From: Desmonostoc muscorum LEGE 12446
Lineage (GTDB): Bacteria; Cyanobacteriota; Cyanobacteriia; Cyanobacteriales; Nostocaceae
Direction of reading: 5' to 3'
NCBI RefSeq assembly: GCF_015207005.2
Contig: NZ_JADEXS020000001.1
Span: 3,286,001-3,350,000 of the forward strand
DNA: 64,000 bases
Shown: piece after piece, positions 26,285 to 34,446 of the stretch
Numbering within the stretch: the stretch's first letter is position 1
Layout of the letters: the number at the start of each line of letters is the position of its first letter
Translations under genes and position numbers: made by a program
The notes under the pieces: model-generated
What the model saw: the letters and a program-made list of their open reading frames with translations, nothing else
Databases searched by the model: none
Told to the model about the DNA's origin: nothing

Positions 26285-27625
26285 CTAACGCACCAACACT
26301 CTACTGCGCGGACCGATCGCTTGTTTGGGTGAAACAGGTTTTGTACAGCTATTGACTGAATCCTTTGAACAAGCAGTTTGAGCCAAGATTGCAGGGTTGA
26401 CAACTACTTGATTGACTGCTGGAGAATTACCACTACTGAATTCCATGTTAGGTGTAGTAGACAGCGATGGAGAATTAGCCCCAGGTGTGTGGCTTGTAGT
26501 CGTTGGCGAAGCGATCGCACTTCCACCATCAACGATTGGCGCAACATTCATTGTGCTACCACCATCAAAGATTGGCGCAATATTCATTGTGTTACCACCA
26601 TCAACGATTGGCGCAACATTTATTGTGTTACCACCATCAACGATTGGTGCAACATTTATTGTGTTGCCACCATCAACGATTGGCGTAACATTTATTGTGT
26701 TACCACCATCAACTATGGTTGGAAGAGTGGGTGTGCTACCACCACTAACTACGGGTGCAGGAGTGGGCGTGCTACCACCATCAACTACTGGTGTGGGAGT
26801 GGGTGTGCTACCACCATCAACTACTGGCGTGGGAGTGATGAGAGTTGCAGTTGCAGGTACTTTGATTGTCACTCTCGCTAGGGGAGAATTAGTCATTTCC
26901 AAAGATGTCACCTTTGGCGAACCTGGGAGATCGGACTTGAAATCAAAGACTGTGGGGGTTGCACCACCATTGCGATCGCTATACCTGACACCATATCCAC
27001 TCACTTCAAAAGTTCCTTGATACTGGTTTCCAGTCTTTGGGTCAGTAACAGTACCAGTATAGTAGCCTCTTGTGAGATTAAATTCATCCTGAACTACTCC
27101 TTGAAATGTAGTTCCGGCCAATCTTCCCTGGTATTTATAAGGTGTCAACTCCCCGCCAGAGAGAACAGGTGAAGTGAGAACACCGTTGAAGGAGACAATC
27201 GGAATGCCTTTAAAGTCAACAAAATAATGCAAACTACCATCAGAGCGTGTTTGGACTTGCACATAGTCTGACTTGTATACAGAAACGTAATTAGGATTGT
27301 TTTTAGTACCCAAGTTGCGCGAGTAAGTCCCCGTGTCGTCTGTGTCAACACGAGTGGTGCTTTGATTGAAATTCGGATTAATGCTGGGAAGTTGAATAGT
27401 ACCTGATAATGTCCCAGTGCTTTGAATTGTGATTTGAGCCAAAGCACTTGTTCCACCTAAAGCAATCATGACTGCGGCTAAACTACTGCTGCTAAAAACT
27501 GCACCATAGAATTTTGGATTTTGAGATTTTGCGGAAAGTCTGAGCGCCGGTTTCCGGCGATCAGAACTTTCCAAGACGGATTTTGGATTTTTGCAAGTGG
27601 TGTGAGTTGATGAATTTAATTTCAT
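26285..27625 (-). CDS. Exported repeat protein, unknown function
   Basis: A 446-residue protein. The N-terminus is unusually long and polar for about 40 residues before a hydrophobic stretch AAVMIALGGTSALAQ that looks like a signal-peptide core and cleavage site near residue 62. The central part (about 65-255) has beta-type blocks with GTLSGTIQLPSIN and GYYTGTVTDPKTGNQYQGTFEVSGYG. Nine 12-residue repeats follow (consensus IVDGGNTINVAP or VVDGGSTPTPTP), then a Ser/Thr/Pro-rich tail. It is probably secreted or outer-membrane linked, with the repeats as a flexible stalk. I do not recognise the family. It lies just downstream of the SLH porin gene on the same strand, 140 bases away. Confidence 0.7.
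   Translation of the reverse strand: MKLNSSTHTTCKNPKSVLESSDRRKPALRLSAKSQNPKFYGAVFSSSSLAAVMIALGGTSALAQITIQSTGTLSGTIQLPSINPNFNQSTTRVDTDDTGTYSRNLGTKNNPNYVSVYKSDYVQVQTRSDGSLHYFVDFKGIPIVSFNGVLTSPVLSGGELTPYKYQGRLAGTTFQGVVQDEFNLTRGYYTGTVTDPKTGNQYQGTFEVSGYGVRYSDRNGGATPTVFDFKSDLPGSPKVTSLEMTNSPLARVTIKVPATATLITPTPVVDGGSTPTPTPVVDGGSTPTPAPVVSGGSTPTLPTIVDGGNTINVTPIVDGGNTINVAPIVDGGNTINVAPIVDGGNTMNIAPIFDGGSTMNVAPIVDGGSAIASPTTTSHTPGANSPSLSTTPNMEFSSGNSPAVNQVVVNPAILAQTACSKDSVNSCTKPVSPKQAIGPRSRVLVR
26507..26832. repeat. Nine tandem 36-bp coding repeats
   Basis: Units of 36 bp encode 12 residues each (on the minus strand: VVDGGSTPTPTP, then IVDGGNTINVAP types). The middle copies are nearly identical at DNA level, a sign of recent expansion, while the units nearest the N-terminus are Pro/Thr variants. 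Confidence 0.85.
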
Positions 27626-27764
27626 GAAAAAGTTGCTCCTTTAATCACCTACGAAAAAATACGTATGGGTTTTTCCTTCCTTTTATTCGGTAATAGCAGC
27701 ATTTCAGTACTGAACTATTCCGTAATAAAAAAGCGTATTTGATTACATTTACATCAGTACAAAC

Positions 27765-29624
27765 TTAAAACCGGAAAGTTGCTCTTAATACTCCAACTAG
27801 CAAAGTATCGTTAGCAGCATTGTGATCGGGGTTGAAAATAACGAATAAGCCTGGAGTCAGGGCAATATTGTCACTCAGTTGGGCGCGGTAAAAAAGTTCT
27901 ACGTGAATTGATGTGTCACTGCGTCCGCCTGGTGTCCCCCCATTGGAAAAGTTGGGAAAGTTAAATCCCTCAGGTAAAGTGCTAGAAGTAATTTTCGGCG
28001 GTTGTCCCACAAGAACGCCTCCTAAATTTCCAGGGCGCAGCAAATTGGGAAAAGCCGCGAACACCATCCAGTTAGTAGTTTCTACACTTCCAGAAAGATT
28101 GAATGGTTTGGAGGAAGTGAAGCCACCCCAACCACCCAACTGCAAGTTAGGGTTAATTCGCCAAGCAACGGTAGCGCCAATTGCTTGGGTATCGAAAGCT
28201 GTAGCATCTGCAAAAGGCGAAATCAGTTGAGCATCGCCGATACCAGTTCCCAGTAAGCCATCTGGGGAGTGAGAATAAAGATAATGTACACCGATATCGA
28301 TATTATCGCTGGGTGCTAAACTTAACTGAGCGCCAGCAGTAAATCTACCACCAAATAATCCGCCCCGGTTGATATTGCCGGCAAAACTGGGAATTTCTGC
28401 ACTATAAACGCCTTGCAAACTAATGCGATCGCTAATTTGCCAGTCAAAACCTATACCACCCGTGCCGTTACCAATGCCTAAAATCGGGTTACGTTGACCA
28501 AATAGAGAAATTGCACCGTCGCTAGAACCTTCTAATGGGCTAATACCGCGAAAGGTATTGATGGGGTTAACTCCGGCAGTACCGACGACAATTCCCAAGT
28601 TCTTCGAGGCTAGAAATCGATAAGATAAATCACTGATAACTAGATTGTTGTCTGTATTGGACTCGAAACCCAACCGTCCCATATTGGTAGATACTAAGGA
28701 CGCATTAGAACCCAAATTACCAGCAGACAACCCTGTTAACAGTAAATCTCGCCCGGTAAATGAAGTTGCTAAGGTTAGTTGGGCGCTACTTGTGAAAGTC
28801 AGATTCGTTTTTCCCTGGCGTTCAGGTATTCCATCTCTAGGAAACAAATCTGCGTTGGTGGTATTGGTTCCCTGAAGGCTAAAAACAGCTTGACCAAATA
28901 ATCTGGTAGTTGTGGAAAACTGATTGTTTTGTAATTCACTTGTCTGGTTTTCGAGAACCTCGACACGCTGCTGTAATTGTTGCAACTCTGCTTTGAATTC
29001 ACCTTGCAACCTTTGCAGCAGGATTAAATCTTCATTGTTAACAGTGTTAAGTTTATTATTGGCGTAGGCGTAGCCCAACCCAGGCATCGCTTCGTTAATC
29101 TTCTCTAAACAAGCATTTACACCAGCCGCAAATTCATAACGGCTAATAGTACGATTCCCCAAGTAAGTACCATCAGCATATCCCGCAATGCAGCCATAAC
29201 GTTCTACCAAAGACTGCAAAGCACCAAAAGCCCAGTCAGAAGGTTGCACATCTTCAAGTTGTGATACTGAGTTGACTTGAGACATTGGGTTGTCTGAGTC
29301 TGGGGGATGGGGATAATTTTCGTCAGGTTCCTTTGTTAGAGGTTGGGTATTTTTTGATTCAGGCGAGTTAGAAGAACTGAGAAATTGAATTTTTTCTCTA
29401 CTTTTTTTCAGTATATTTTCGTACTTACTTTTTACAGTTGTTGAGGTATTTGTATCTGGATGTACAAATTCAGGCGGTGTAATTTCAGCAGGTGGAACTA
29501 CTTGAGATAAATTTTCTTGTGTTGACTGCTGCACCAGATTATCTGATTCAATTACAGGCTGTTCCGGTAAATTGGGCGCAGATATTGGCGCTGTTGCTAG
29601 CACACTCGCCATCAGTAAACTCAT
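27765..29624 (-). CDS. SLH-domain OprB-type porin (iron uptake porin-like)
   Basis: A 619-residue outer-membrane protein. The N-terminus MSLLMASVLATAPISAP is a short signal-like segment; a Ser/Thr/Pro-rich linker follows. An SLH domain (about residues 118-180) reads VQPSDWAFGALQSLVERYGCIAGYADGTYLGNRTISRYEFAAGVNACLEKI and binds peptidoglycan-linked polymer. A coiled coil (about 195-220, LLQRLQGEFKAELQQLQQRVEVLEN) leads into a beta-barrel ending in LLVGVLRATFRF, the terminal-Phe outer-membrane signal. Cyanobacterial relatives are called carbohydrate-selective OprB or iron-uptake porins. An AGGAG site lies six bases before the ATG and a stop codon lies upstream in frame, fixing the start. Confidence 0.9.
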   Translation of the reverse strand: MSLLMASVLATAPISAPNLPEQPVIESDNLVQQSTQENLSQVVPPAEITPPEFVHPDTNTSTTVKSKYENILKKSREKIQFLSSSNSPESKNTQPLTKEPDENYPHPPDSDNPMSQVNSVSQLEDVQPSDWAFGALQSLVERYGCIAGYADGTYLGNRTISRYEFAAGVNACLEKINEAMPGLGYAYANNKLNTVNNEDLILLQRLQGEFKAELQQLQQRVEVLENQTSELQNNQFSTTTRLFGQAVFSLQGTNTTNADLFPRDGIPERQGKTNLTFTSSAQLTLATSFTGRDLLLTGLSAGNLGSNASLVSTNMGRLGFESNTDNNLVISDLSYRFLASKNLGIVVGTAGVNPINTFRGISPLEGSSDGAISLFGQRNPILGIGNGTGGIGFDWQISDRISLQGVYSAEIPSFAGNINRGGLFGGRFTAGAQLSLAPSDNIDIGVHYLYSHSPDGLLGTGIGDAQLISPFADATAFDTQAIGATVAWRINPNLQLGGWGGFTSSKPFNLSGSVETTNWMVFAAFPNLLRPGNLGGVLVGQPPKITSSTLPEGFNFPNFSNGGTPGGRSDTSIHVELFYRAQLSDNIALTPGLFVIFNPDHNAANDTLLVGVLRATFRF

Positions 29625-29767
29625 ATCACTCCTGGTATTTCATTTGACTTGCACCAACATTTCTTTTGACAGACAAAGTTGCTGTGTATCAGGAAAATTT
29701 CCAAAAAAAGAGTGATAAAAATTACTTTGTTTGAGGGGGTGTTTGTAAAGTCTAATTTATTACTAGA

Positions 29768-30049
29768 TTGATAGCAGGTAGTCTACTGCCGTTTGATAAA
29801 CTTGAAGATGTCAAATTGATATCGAAGCCACGATATCAAATAACGCTCGATTATTTAAGCAGTTTAAAAGTTGATTCGCTAATTTTGTCTGCAATGACAC
29901 GAACGTTGTCTACACAAGTAACTTTCGATTCTTTATCTGAAGATGACATGAATCGAAAAGTGCGATCGCTTGTAGCAGCAGTTCCTGTGTCTTCTGCCCT
30001 TTTCGCTAACTCTCCAATCGAGTCAGGAGCTATTAACGGTACACTATAG
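29768..30049 (+). CDS. Doubtful ORF, 93 codons
   Basis: This frame starts with TTG, lacks a clear ribosome site and gives a mixed-composition protein with no recognisable domain (MIAGSLLPFDKLEDVKLIS...). Another frame on the opposite strand overlaps it. It lies in the 540-base gap between the porin and lipoprotein genes. It could be a decayed gene; I list it only because the region is otherwise unexplained. Confidence 0.2.
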   Translation: MIAGSLLPFDKLEDVKLISKPRYQITLDYLSSLKVDSLILSAMTRTLSTQVTFDSLSEDDMNRKVRSLVAAVPVSSALFANSPIESGAINGTL

Positions 30050-30074
30050 CGATTTTCATTTGAATAAGATACAC

Positions 30075-30104
30075 GGTAGGGGCACAACATGTTGTGCCCC
30101 TACC
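30075..30104. repeat. 30-bp perfect palindrome
   Basis: GGTAGGGGCACAACA followed by its exact complement TGTTGTGCCCCTACC. It belongs to the dispersed TAGGGGCACAGC/AAC-type hairpins; related pieces lie inside the MITE copies at about 33892 and 52679. Confidence 0.85.
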
Positions 30105-30131
30105 AATTCTCTGTACTCCACGCAATTGCAA

Positions 30132-30162
30132 ACGGGAGCATCCCAATTTGGGATGCTCCCGT
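30132..30162 (-). terminator. 15-bp-arm hairpin right after the lipoprotein gene
   Basis: ACGGGAGCATCCCAA, one spacer base, then its exact complement TTGGGATGCTCCCGT, ending two bases before the stop codon of the lipoprotein gene. No T-run follows, so termination is inferred from position and stability; it may also be a dispersed palindromic repeat. Confidence 0.5.
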
Positions 30163-30163
30163 G

Positions 30164-30640
30164 TCAATCAGGCTGACTACAATATTTATTCATCTGATTC
30201 ACTAACTTATCTGACTGCTTGCCGATAGTTTCAGCGGCTGTCAGTGATGAATCAATTTCGACTCTTGCCTTTTGAATTCTCTCTCTACCAGTTGCCGAGG
30301 CTTCTGCTGTTTTTGTTGCACCCAGCGCCCTACCGGCTTTGGCGATCGCTTGACTAAGATTCTGAAAAATTTTGACAAAACCGCTTTGATATTCCTTCAG
30401 CTTGGGGTCTGCTAAATTCAGTTCCTGAATCGATTTAGTAATAAATTCTAAATCTTTAGATAGCTGGATGCTAGTTATCACCTGCGTTCCTTTATTTTTA
30501 TCAATCAATGATGTTCCTTCATTGACAACTTTAATCAGTCGCTGGCACTGGGAGATTTTAGTTTCGCTGCAACTAGTAATGAAGAAAGCAATGCTCAGGC
30601 TAACAGGAGCAAGAACAGTATATTTATGTGAAACAGACAT
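30164..30640 (-). CDS. Small helical lipoprotein, unknown function
   Basis: A 158-residue protein with a signal peptide ending FFITSC, where Cys24 fits a lipobox although -3 is Ile rather than Leu. The mature part is mostly helical (QELNLADPKLKEYQSGFVKIFQNLSQAIAKAG...; many Lys/Glu/Ala/Gln) and ends with a Cys (NKYCSQPD). The frame opens at a GTG six bases upstream of the chosen ATG. It is probably membrane-anchored in the periplasm. No family recognised. Confidence 0.7.
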   Translation of the reverse strand: MSVSHKYTVLAPVSLSIAFFITSCSETKISQCQRLIKVVNEGTSLIDKNKGTQVITSIQLSKDLEFITKSIQELNLADPKLKEYQSGFVKIFQNLSQAIAKAGRALGATKTAEASATGRERIQKARVEIDSSLTAAETIGKQSDKLVNQMNKYCSQPD

Positions 30641-30839
30641 TAACACCCCAACAGCAATAAAACTGAGAATATAGTATTCAATATTACGAGTAAAGGAGGT
30701 ATTTGGGCATTGGGCATGGGGGATTGGAAATAGCGAATGAGTCTTTGAAGTCCGTTAATGAGTCTTTGAACTCCATTAATGAGTCTTTGAACTCTATTCG
30801 TCTACCTCAATGCCCCATGCCTCATACCCCATACCCAAA

Positions 30840-31601
30840 TTACCAATCTATTGGCAAACCCAACTGGTCTAAAGTAGCACCATCTCGCAAAAGTGGCTGA
30901 ATCTCACTGTCTATTTCAATGCGACCACCAGATAGCACTAAAGCACGTTGAGTAACTCTACTTAACCAATGCAAGTCATGAGAGGCAATTAATATCACCT
31001 CCACAGGTAACCTGAACAATACTTGTGCCAAATGACGCCGCCACGCCGGATCGAGGCCGTTAGTCGGCTCATCCAAAATCAGAATTGTCGGTTCTAGGGC
31101 TAAAATCGAGGCTAAGGCAGCCAGGCGTCTTTGTCCACCAGAGAGTTCGTGGGCAGAACGATTGGCGTAAGCTTCTAGACCGAAATCTGCTAATAACTGG
31201 CGGGCGCGATCGCTAGCTTCTGCTGCTGACATGCCATAGTTGCGTGGCCCAAAGGTCACATCTTCTAAGATGGTGGGCATAAATAGTTGGTCGTTGGCAT
31301 CTTGGAAGCTAAAACCGATTTGACGACGTATTTGCGGTAAAGTTTTCGGTTGTACAAGGATGCCATTAATCGTAATTTTCCCAGATTGCGGTTCTTTTAA
31401 GCCGATTAGGTTCTCCAGCAAGGTGCTTTTTCCAGAACCGGTGGCTCCCATCAACGCTACGCGATCGCCTTTGTTCAAGGTAAAAGATATTTCTTTTAAT
31501 ACTGGTTCTTGGCGGGAATATGCATACACCAAGTTCTCAACCTCGACTACAGCAGCGTGGGGTTTATGGGTTGATGGTTGGGTAGAAGTCAAAGATTTCA
31601 A
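30840..31601 (-). CDS. cbiO: Nickel/cobalt ECF transporter ATPase CbiO
   Basis: A 253-residue ABC ATPase. Walker A is GATGSGKSTLLENLIGL (about residues 53-69), the signature LSGGQRRLAALASILAL (about 154-170) and Walker B TILILDEPTNGLDP (about 172-185). It powers the CbiM/CbiQ membrane complex encoded just upstream in the same direction. The gap of 82 bases to cbiQ holds GGGGAAT repeats and a hairpin repeat (31648-31672), so the transcript has a stem-loop between cbiQ and cbiO that may tune ATPase level. The specific metal is not readable from CbiO. Confidence 0.9.
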   Translation of the reverse strand: MKSLTSTQPSTHKPHAAVVEVENLVYAYSRQEPVLKEISFTLNKGDRVALMGATGSGKSTLLENLIGLKEPQSGKITINGILVQPKTLPQIRRQIGFSFQDANDQLFMPTILEDVTFGPRNYGMSAAEASDRARQLLADFGLEAYANRSAHELSGGQRRLAALASILALEPTILILDEPTNGLDPAWRRHLAQVLFRLPVEVILIASHDLHWLSRVTQRALVLSGGRIEIDSEIQPLLRDGATLDQLGLPIDW

Positions 31602-31647
31602 AATTTACCTATGTTTAAGGGAATGGGGAATGGGGAATGGGGAATTT

Positions 31648-31672
31648 GTAGAGACGCGATTCATCGCGTCTG
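31648..31672. repeat. GTAGAGACGCGATTC hairpin repeat between cbiQ and cbiO
   Basis: GTAGAGACGCGATTCATCGC followed by GTCTGC forms a hairpin of the dispersed GAGACGCGAT family, in the only sizeable gap of the cbiMQO cluster. It is preceded by GGGGAAT heptamers. Confidence 0.8.
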
Positions 31673-31683
31673 CGCCAAGCCGG

Positions 31684-32337
31684 TTAAATTTTGTAAGAAG
31701 TTAGGGTGACAGTAGCAGCGATCGCCCAAGCTACTAATAACCCAAAACGCTCTTTTGGTCTGAGGGTCGAATCTATGGGCAATTGTCCGTTGTAACCACG
31801 GGCTACCATTGCTGCGTAGACTCGTTCTGCTCTGTCTAGACTGCGGAGGTACAAGGCTCCAATCATGGCAGCACTAGTGTAGCGGAGCCATGCCCCAGTT
31901 CCAGTTAGACCTCGTAATTGAGCGCTGCGTCGCATACGTGTGACTTCTGATAGCAAAATTTCCATGTATTGCCCAGCTAGGAGCAAGTTTTCTTTGATTG
32001 GTGCTGGTACGGGTAAGCTTTTGAGAGCGATCCCGAAACTGTGAGGGGGCAAGGTTAACAAAAAACTATTCATGGTAATCAGACAAACCAGGGAACGAAC
32101 TATCAAAAAACTGGCTCGTTCCCATCCCAAGGGTAATGTCAATAATGACAAAAATATCAACTCTGTACCTATTAATCCTCCTAGCTGGCGAATTGGTACG
32201 CGCAACAGCCAAGCCCACAAAAGTGCGATCGCTCCATATACACCCAGCCCATACCAAGCATGGTGCTTTAATAAAGCTGCCCCTACTACAATCACTAGAG
32301 ACAGTTGCAAACGTAGCGGTAAGGAAAGTTTAGGCAT
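31684..32337 (-). CDS. cbiQ: Energy-coupling factor transmembrane protein CbiQ
   Basis: A 217-residue membrane protein with about five helices. It carries the CbiQ/EcfT features: a SEVTRMRRSAQLRGL coupling helix with an A-R-G-like motif (about residues 131-145) and a second one, AERVYAAMVARGYNG (about 177-191), that contact the ATPase. It overlaps cbiM by eight bases, indicating tight co-expression. It joins CbiM in the membrane and transmits ATP hydrolysis for nickel or cobalt uptake. Confidence 0.9.
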   Translation of the reverse strand: MPKLSLPLRLQLSLVIVVGAALLKHHAWYGLGVYGAIALLWAWLLRVPIRQLGGLIGTELIFLSLLTLPLGWERASFLIVRSLVCLITMNSFLLTLPPHSFGIALKSLPVPAPIKENLLLAGQYMEILLSEVTRMRRSAQLRGLTGTGAWLRYTSAAMIGALYLRSLDRAERVYAAMVARGYNGQLPIDSTLRPKERFGLLVAWAIAATVTLTSYKI

Positions 32338-33253
32338 TCTTCGGTTTCACTATCTTGGCAATCCCAAAAGCAACGGCAAAGCAAACCGCAGCTCCCACAA
32401 GTCCAGCGATACTAGTGCCAATTGGCCCCAAATCCTTAATCTCATAGTCAGCTAAGGGAGTCGGCACAATTATCCGTACTTTCCCGGCTAAGTCAATGAA
32501 ACCGGTATTTTCAGCAACTTTCTCTAAACCATCAGGCCATGCTGAGGCAAACAGTGATAGCACTCCCGCAATTAAGAAAATGCTGACGATGGGCACTGAC
32601 CATCCACGAAACTCGTGCTGTTCGCCTGGTAATAAATCTGGTCGGGCAGTGGCTAAATAAGTCAGTACACTGCCGGTAATCAACCCTTCACCAATGCCAA
32701 TTAGAATATGAACGCCTGTCATGGCTGGTAAAACTATGGCTACAGGCGCAGTTCCAGATAGGGCTAGCTCAATGGCTGCTGCTACAGCAGCTACTACTAC
32801 ACTGACACCAGCTGCAATGCCAGCAGCTAACGGTAAACGCCCTTTAGCCCCCCCTAATAACCGCTGCAAGGTTTGGGTTAAAATCCACCCTACCCAAACA
32901 CCAATTACTGCCATGTTCAAAATATTTGCGCCCAATGCCGTAATTCCACCATCAGCAAACAGCACGGCTTGAATAATTAGAACTGTGGCAATACACAACG
33001 TTCCTGCCCAAGGACTACCCAAAACGATCGCCGCTAAGGTTCCCCCCAACAAGTGACCACTAGTACCTCCTGCTACTGGAAAATTAATCATCTGGGCAGC
33101 AAAAATAAAGGCGGTGGTTAATCCCAGTATGGGAGCGCGACGCACACCAAAAGCCTCTTGCGATCGCCCTAAGGCTATAAAAAGTGCTGCCACACTCGCT
33201 AAACCAGTAGCTCCTGCCACTGGCACAGAAACAAATCCATCAGGAATATGCAT
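32330..33253 (-). CDS. cbiM: Nickel/cobalt ECF substrate-binding membrane protein CbiM with PDGLE domain
   Basis: A 307-residue protein starting MHIPDGFVSVPV; the N-terminal Met-His pair and His2 coordinate the metal in CbiM/NikM proteins. It has multiple helices with AGGTSGHLLGGTLAAIVLGSPWAG, a conserved metal-site region, and a C-terminal part with AWPDGLEKVAENTGF, the PDGLE domain that replaces a separate CbiN/NikL subunit, followed by a last membrane helix. So M and N functions are fused. It leads the cbiM-cbiQ-cbiO operon. I looked for a cobalamin riboswitch upstream and found none. Confidence 0.92.
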   Translation of the reverse strand: MHIPDGFVSVPVAGATGLASVAALFIALGRSQEAFGVRRAPILGLTTAFIFAAQMINFPVAGGTSGHLLGGTLAAIVLGSPWAGTLCIATVLIIQAVLFADGGITALGANILNMAVIGVWVGWILTQTLQRLLGGAKGRLPLAAGIAAGVSVVVAAVAAAIELALSGTAPVAIVLPAMTGVHILIGIGEGLITGSVLTYLATARPDLLPGEQHEFRGWSVPIVSIFLIAGVLSLFASAWPDGLEKVAENTGFIDLAGKVRIIVPTPLADYEIKDLGPIGTSIAGLVGAAVCFAVAFGIAKIVKPKNA

Positions 33254-34446
33254 AACTTACCCTGTATTTTAGATATTTATTTACTCAAAACAAGTAATCA
33301 AGTAACGGCATTAAATTAATAACAAACAAAATTTTTCTCCTTTTTGCAATGCCCTATTGGGGGATTTTGTTGTGTTACTTTTGACAGATTTACAATACAG
33401 TATCTACCTCTATATTATGCTGTTTTTTAGTTTTTATTAATTTTTATGAATTTTCGTTTTAGATATATTGCTAAACGTTGATAAATTCTTGGAAAAGTAA
33501 AAAAAATCTGGAAATATCTCCATTAATAATTCTTTCTCCGGTTGAAAAATAGCCATTACTATATTTTCTGTAAACTTTATTTTTACCATTTCGACCTTTA
33601 TCGAAAAACAATAGATTTCTCAAAAGACAAAATTTAGAGTCCTAAATCATTCATAATCAACCTATCCTCAAACTTTTTAAAATAGCCAAGTTTCAAAAAT
33701 TAAAATTCCTATATTTATGTTACTAGATAGCCAAACACTTGATATTCATGTATAAAATTTTCCCAAGGTTAAGGAGCAAAAGTTTAGAACTTACGCACTG
33801 TACAAATTAATCATGGTTTGTATTTGTAAAATAAATAGTTTCAGGCTTTTATTAATCATTCTTTGATGGTAGATAGACCCTGGGTGTAGGGGCACAGCAG
33901 TGTTCCCTACGACAGATGTGGTTTTTTCAACACCCATATTTAGTATTTCCTGTCAATACGTAAGTCCTAAAGTTATGAAATTATGACCACCATGCCATAA
34001 GATATATATGCCACTTTAAGTCTTGATTTATTAAGCGTAATAAGATTAAAAAGTATTGAAGAAGAATGCAGAATTCTGAATCAAGACGCGACGCTCGTTG
34101 CTCTAAAGCGTCTCCCCTTCTCCCAAAGGGAGAGGCTAGCGCCAAGGGAAAAGACTCGGCGGGAGCTAGCTATCCGCTTTTTCGGTCAGAATAACCAACT
34201 GAATTCTGACGACTGACGACTGACGCCTCTATTCTGTTCGATAAAAATAAGATTTATAGATGATCTATTTGCTCACGGAGTGAGATTAATGCTACATTAA
34301 GTACGTAAGAGTATAAAAAACCGAAATCGAAAGTACCATATAAATAACCACTAAAATATAAAATTTAGATGAATTTAGTAAAAATACTGGAAATTAAAAT
34401 GTGTAAATTACTAAACTTTCAGAAGAAGAAACTGTAACAAAAGTAT
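33254..34446. other. 1.2-kb A+T-rich intergenic region
   Basis: No gene found. It holds the upstream region of cbiM (33254-33430), an A+T-rich stretch of no clear function to about 33780, a MITE copy (33786-33968), a TTCTCCC/GGGAGA hairpin patch at about 34115-34135 and AATTCTGA-type repeats at about 34070 and 34195-34215, ending at the left end of the IS at 34447. Confidence 0.55.
33786..33968. mobile_element. AGGACTTACGCA MITE, copy B (183 bp)
   Basis: It starts AGAACTTACGCACTGTACAA and ends TACGTAAGTCCT. It is colinear with copy D at 52573-52762: both share TTAATCATGGT, GTTTCAGGCTTT, ATTCTTTGATGGTA, a GGGGCACAGCAGTG hairpin and CCTACGACAG. No coding capacity. Confidence 0.85.

Noticed and set aside
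26378..27020. Plus-strand frames antisense to the exported repeat protein (VLPPSTIGATFI repeats)
   Set aside because: They mirror the 36-bp coding repeats of the minus-strand gene, which has a signal peptide and a sensible protein.
33254..33430. Cobalamin riboswitch upstream of cbiM
   Set aside because: I looked for the conserved GCCACTG-type box and paired regions and found only A+T-rich DNA.
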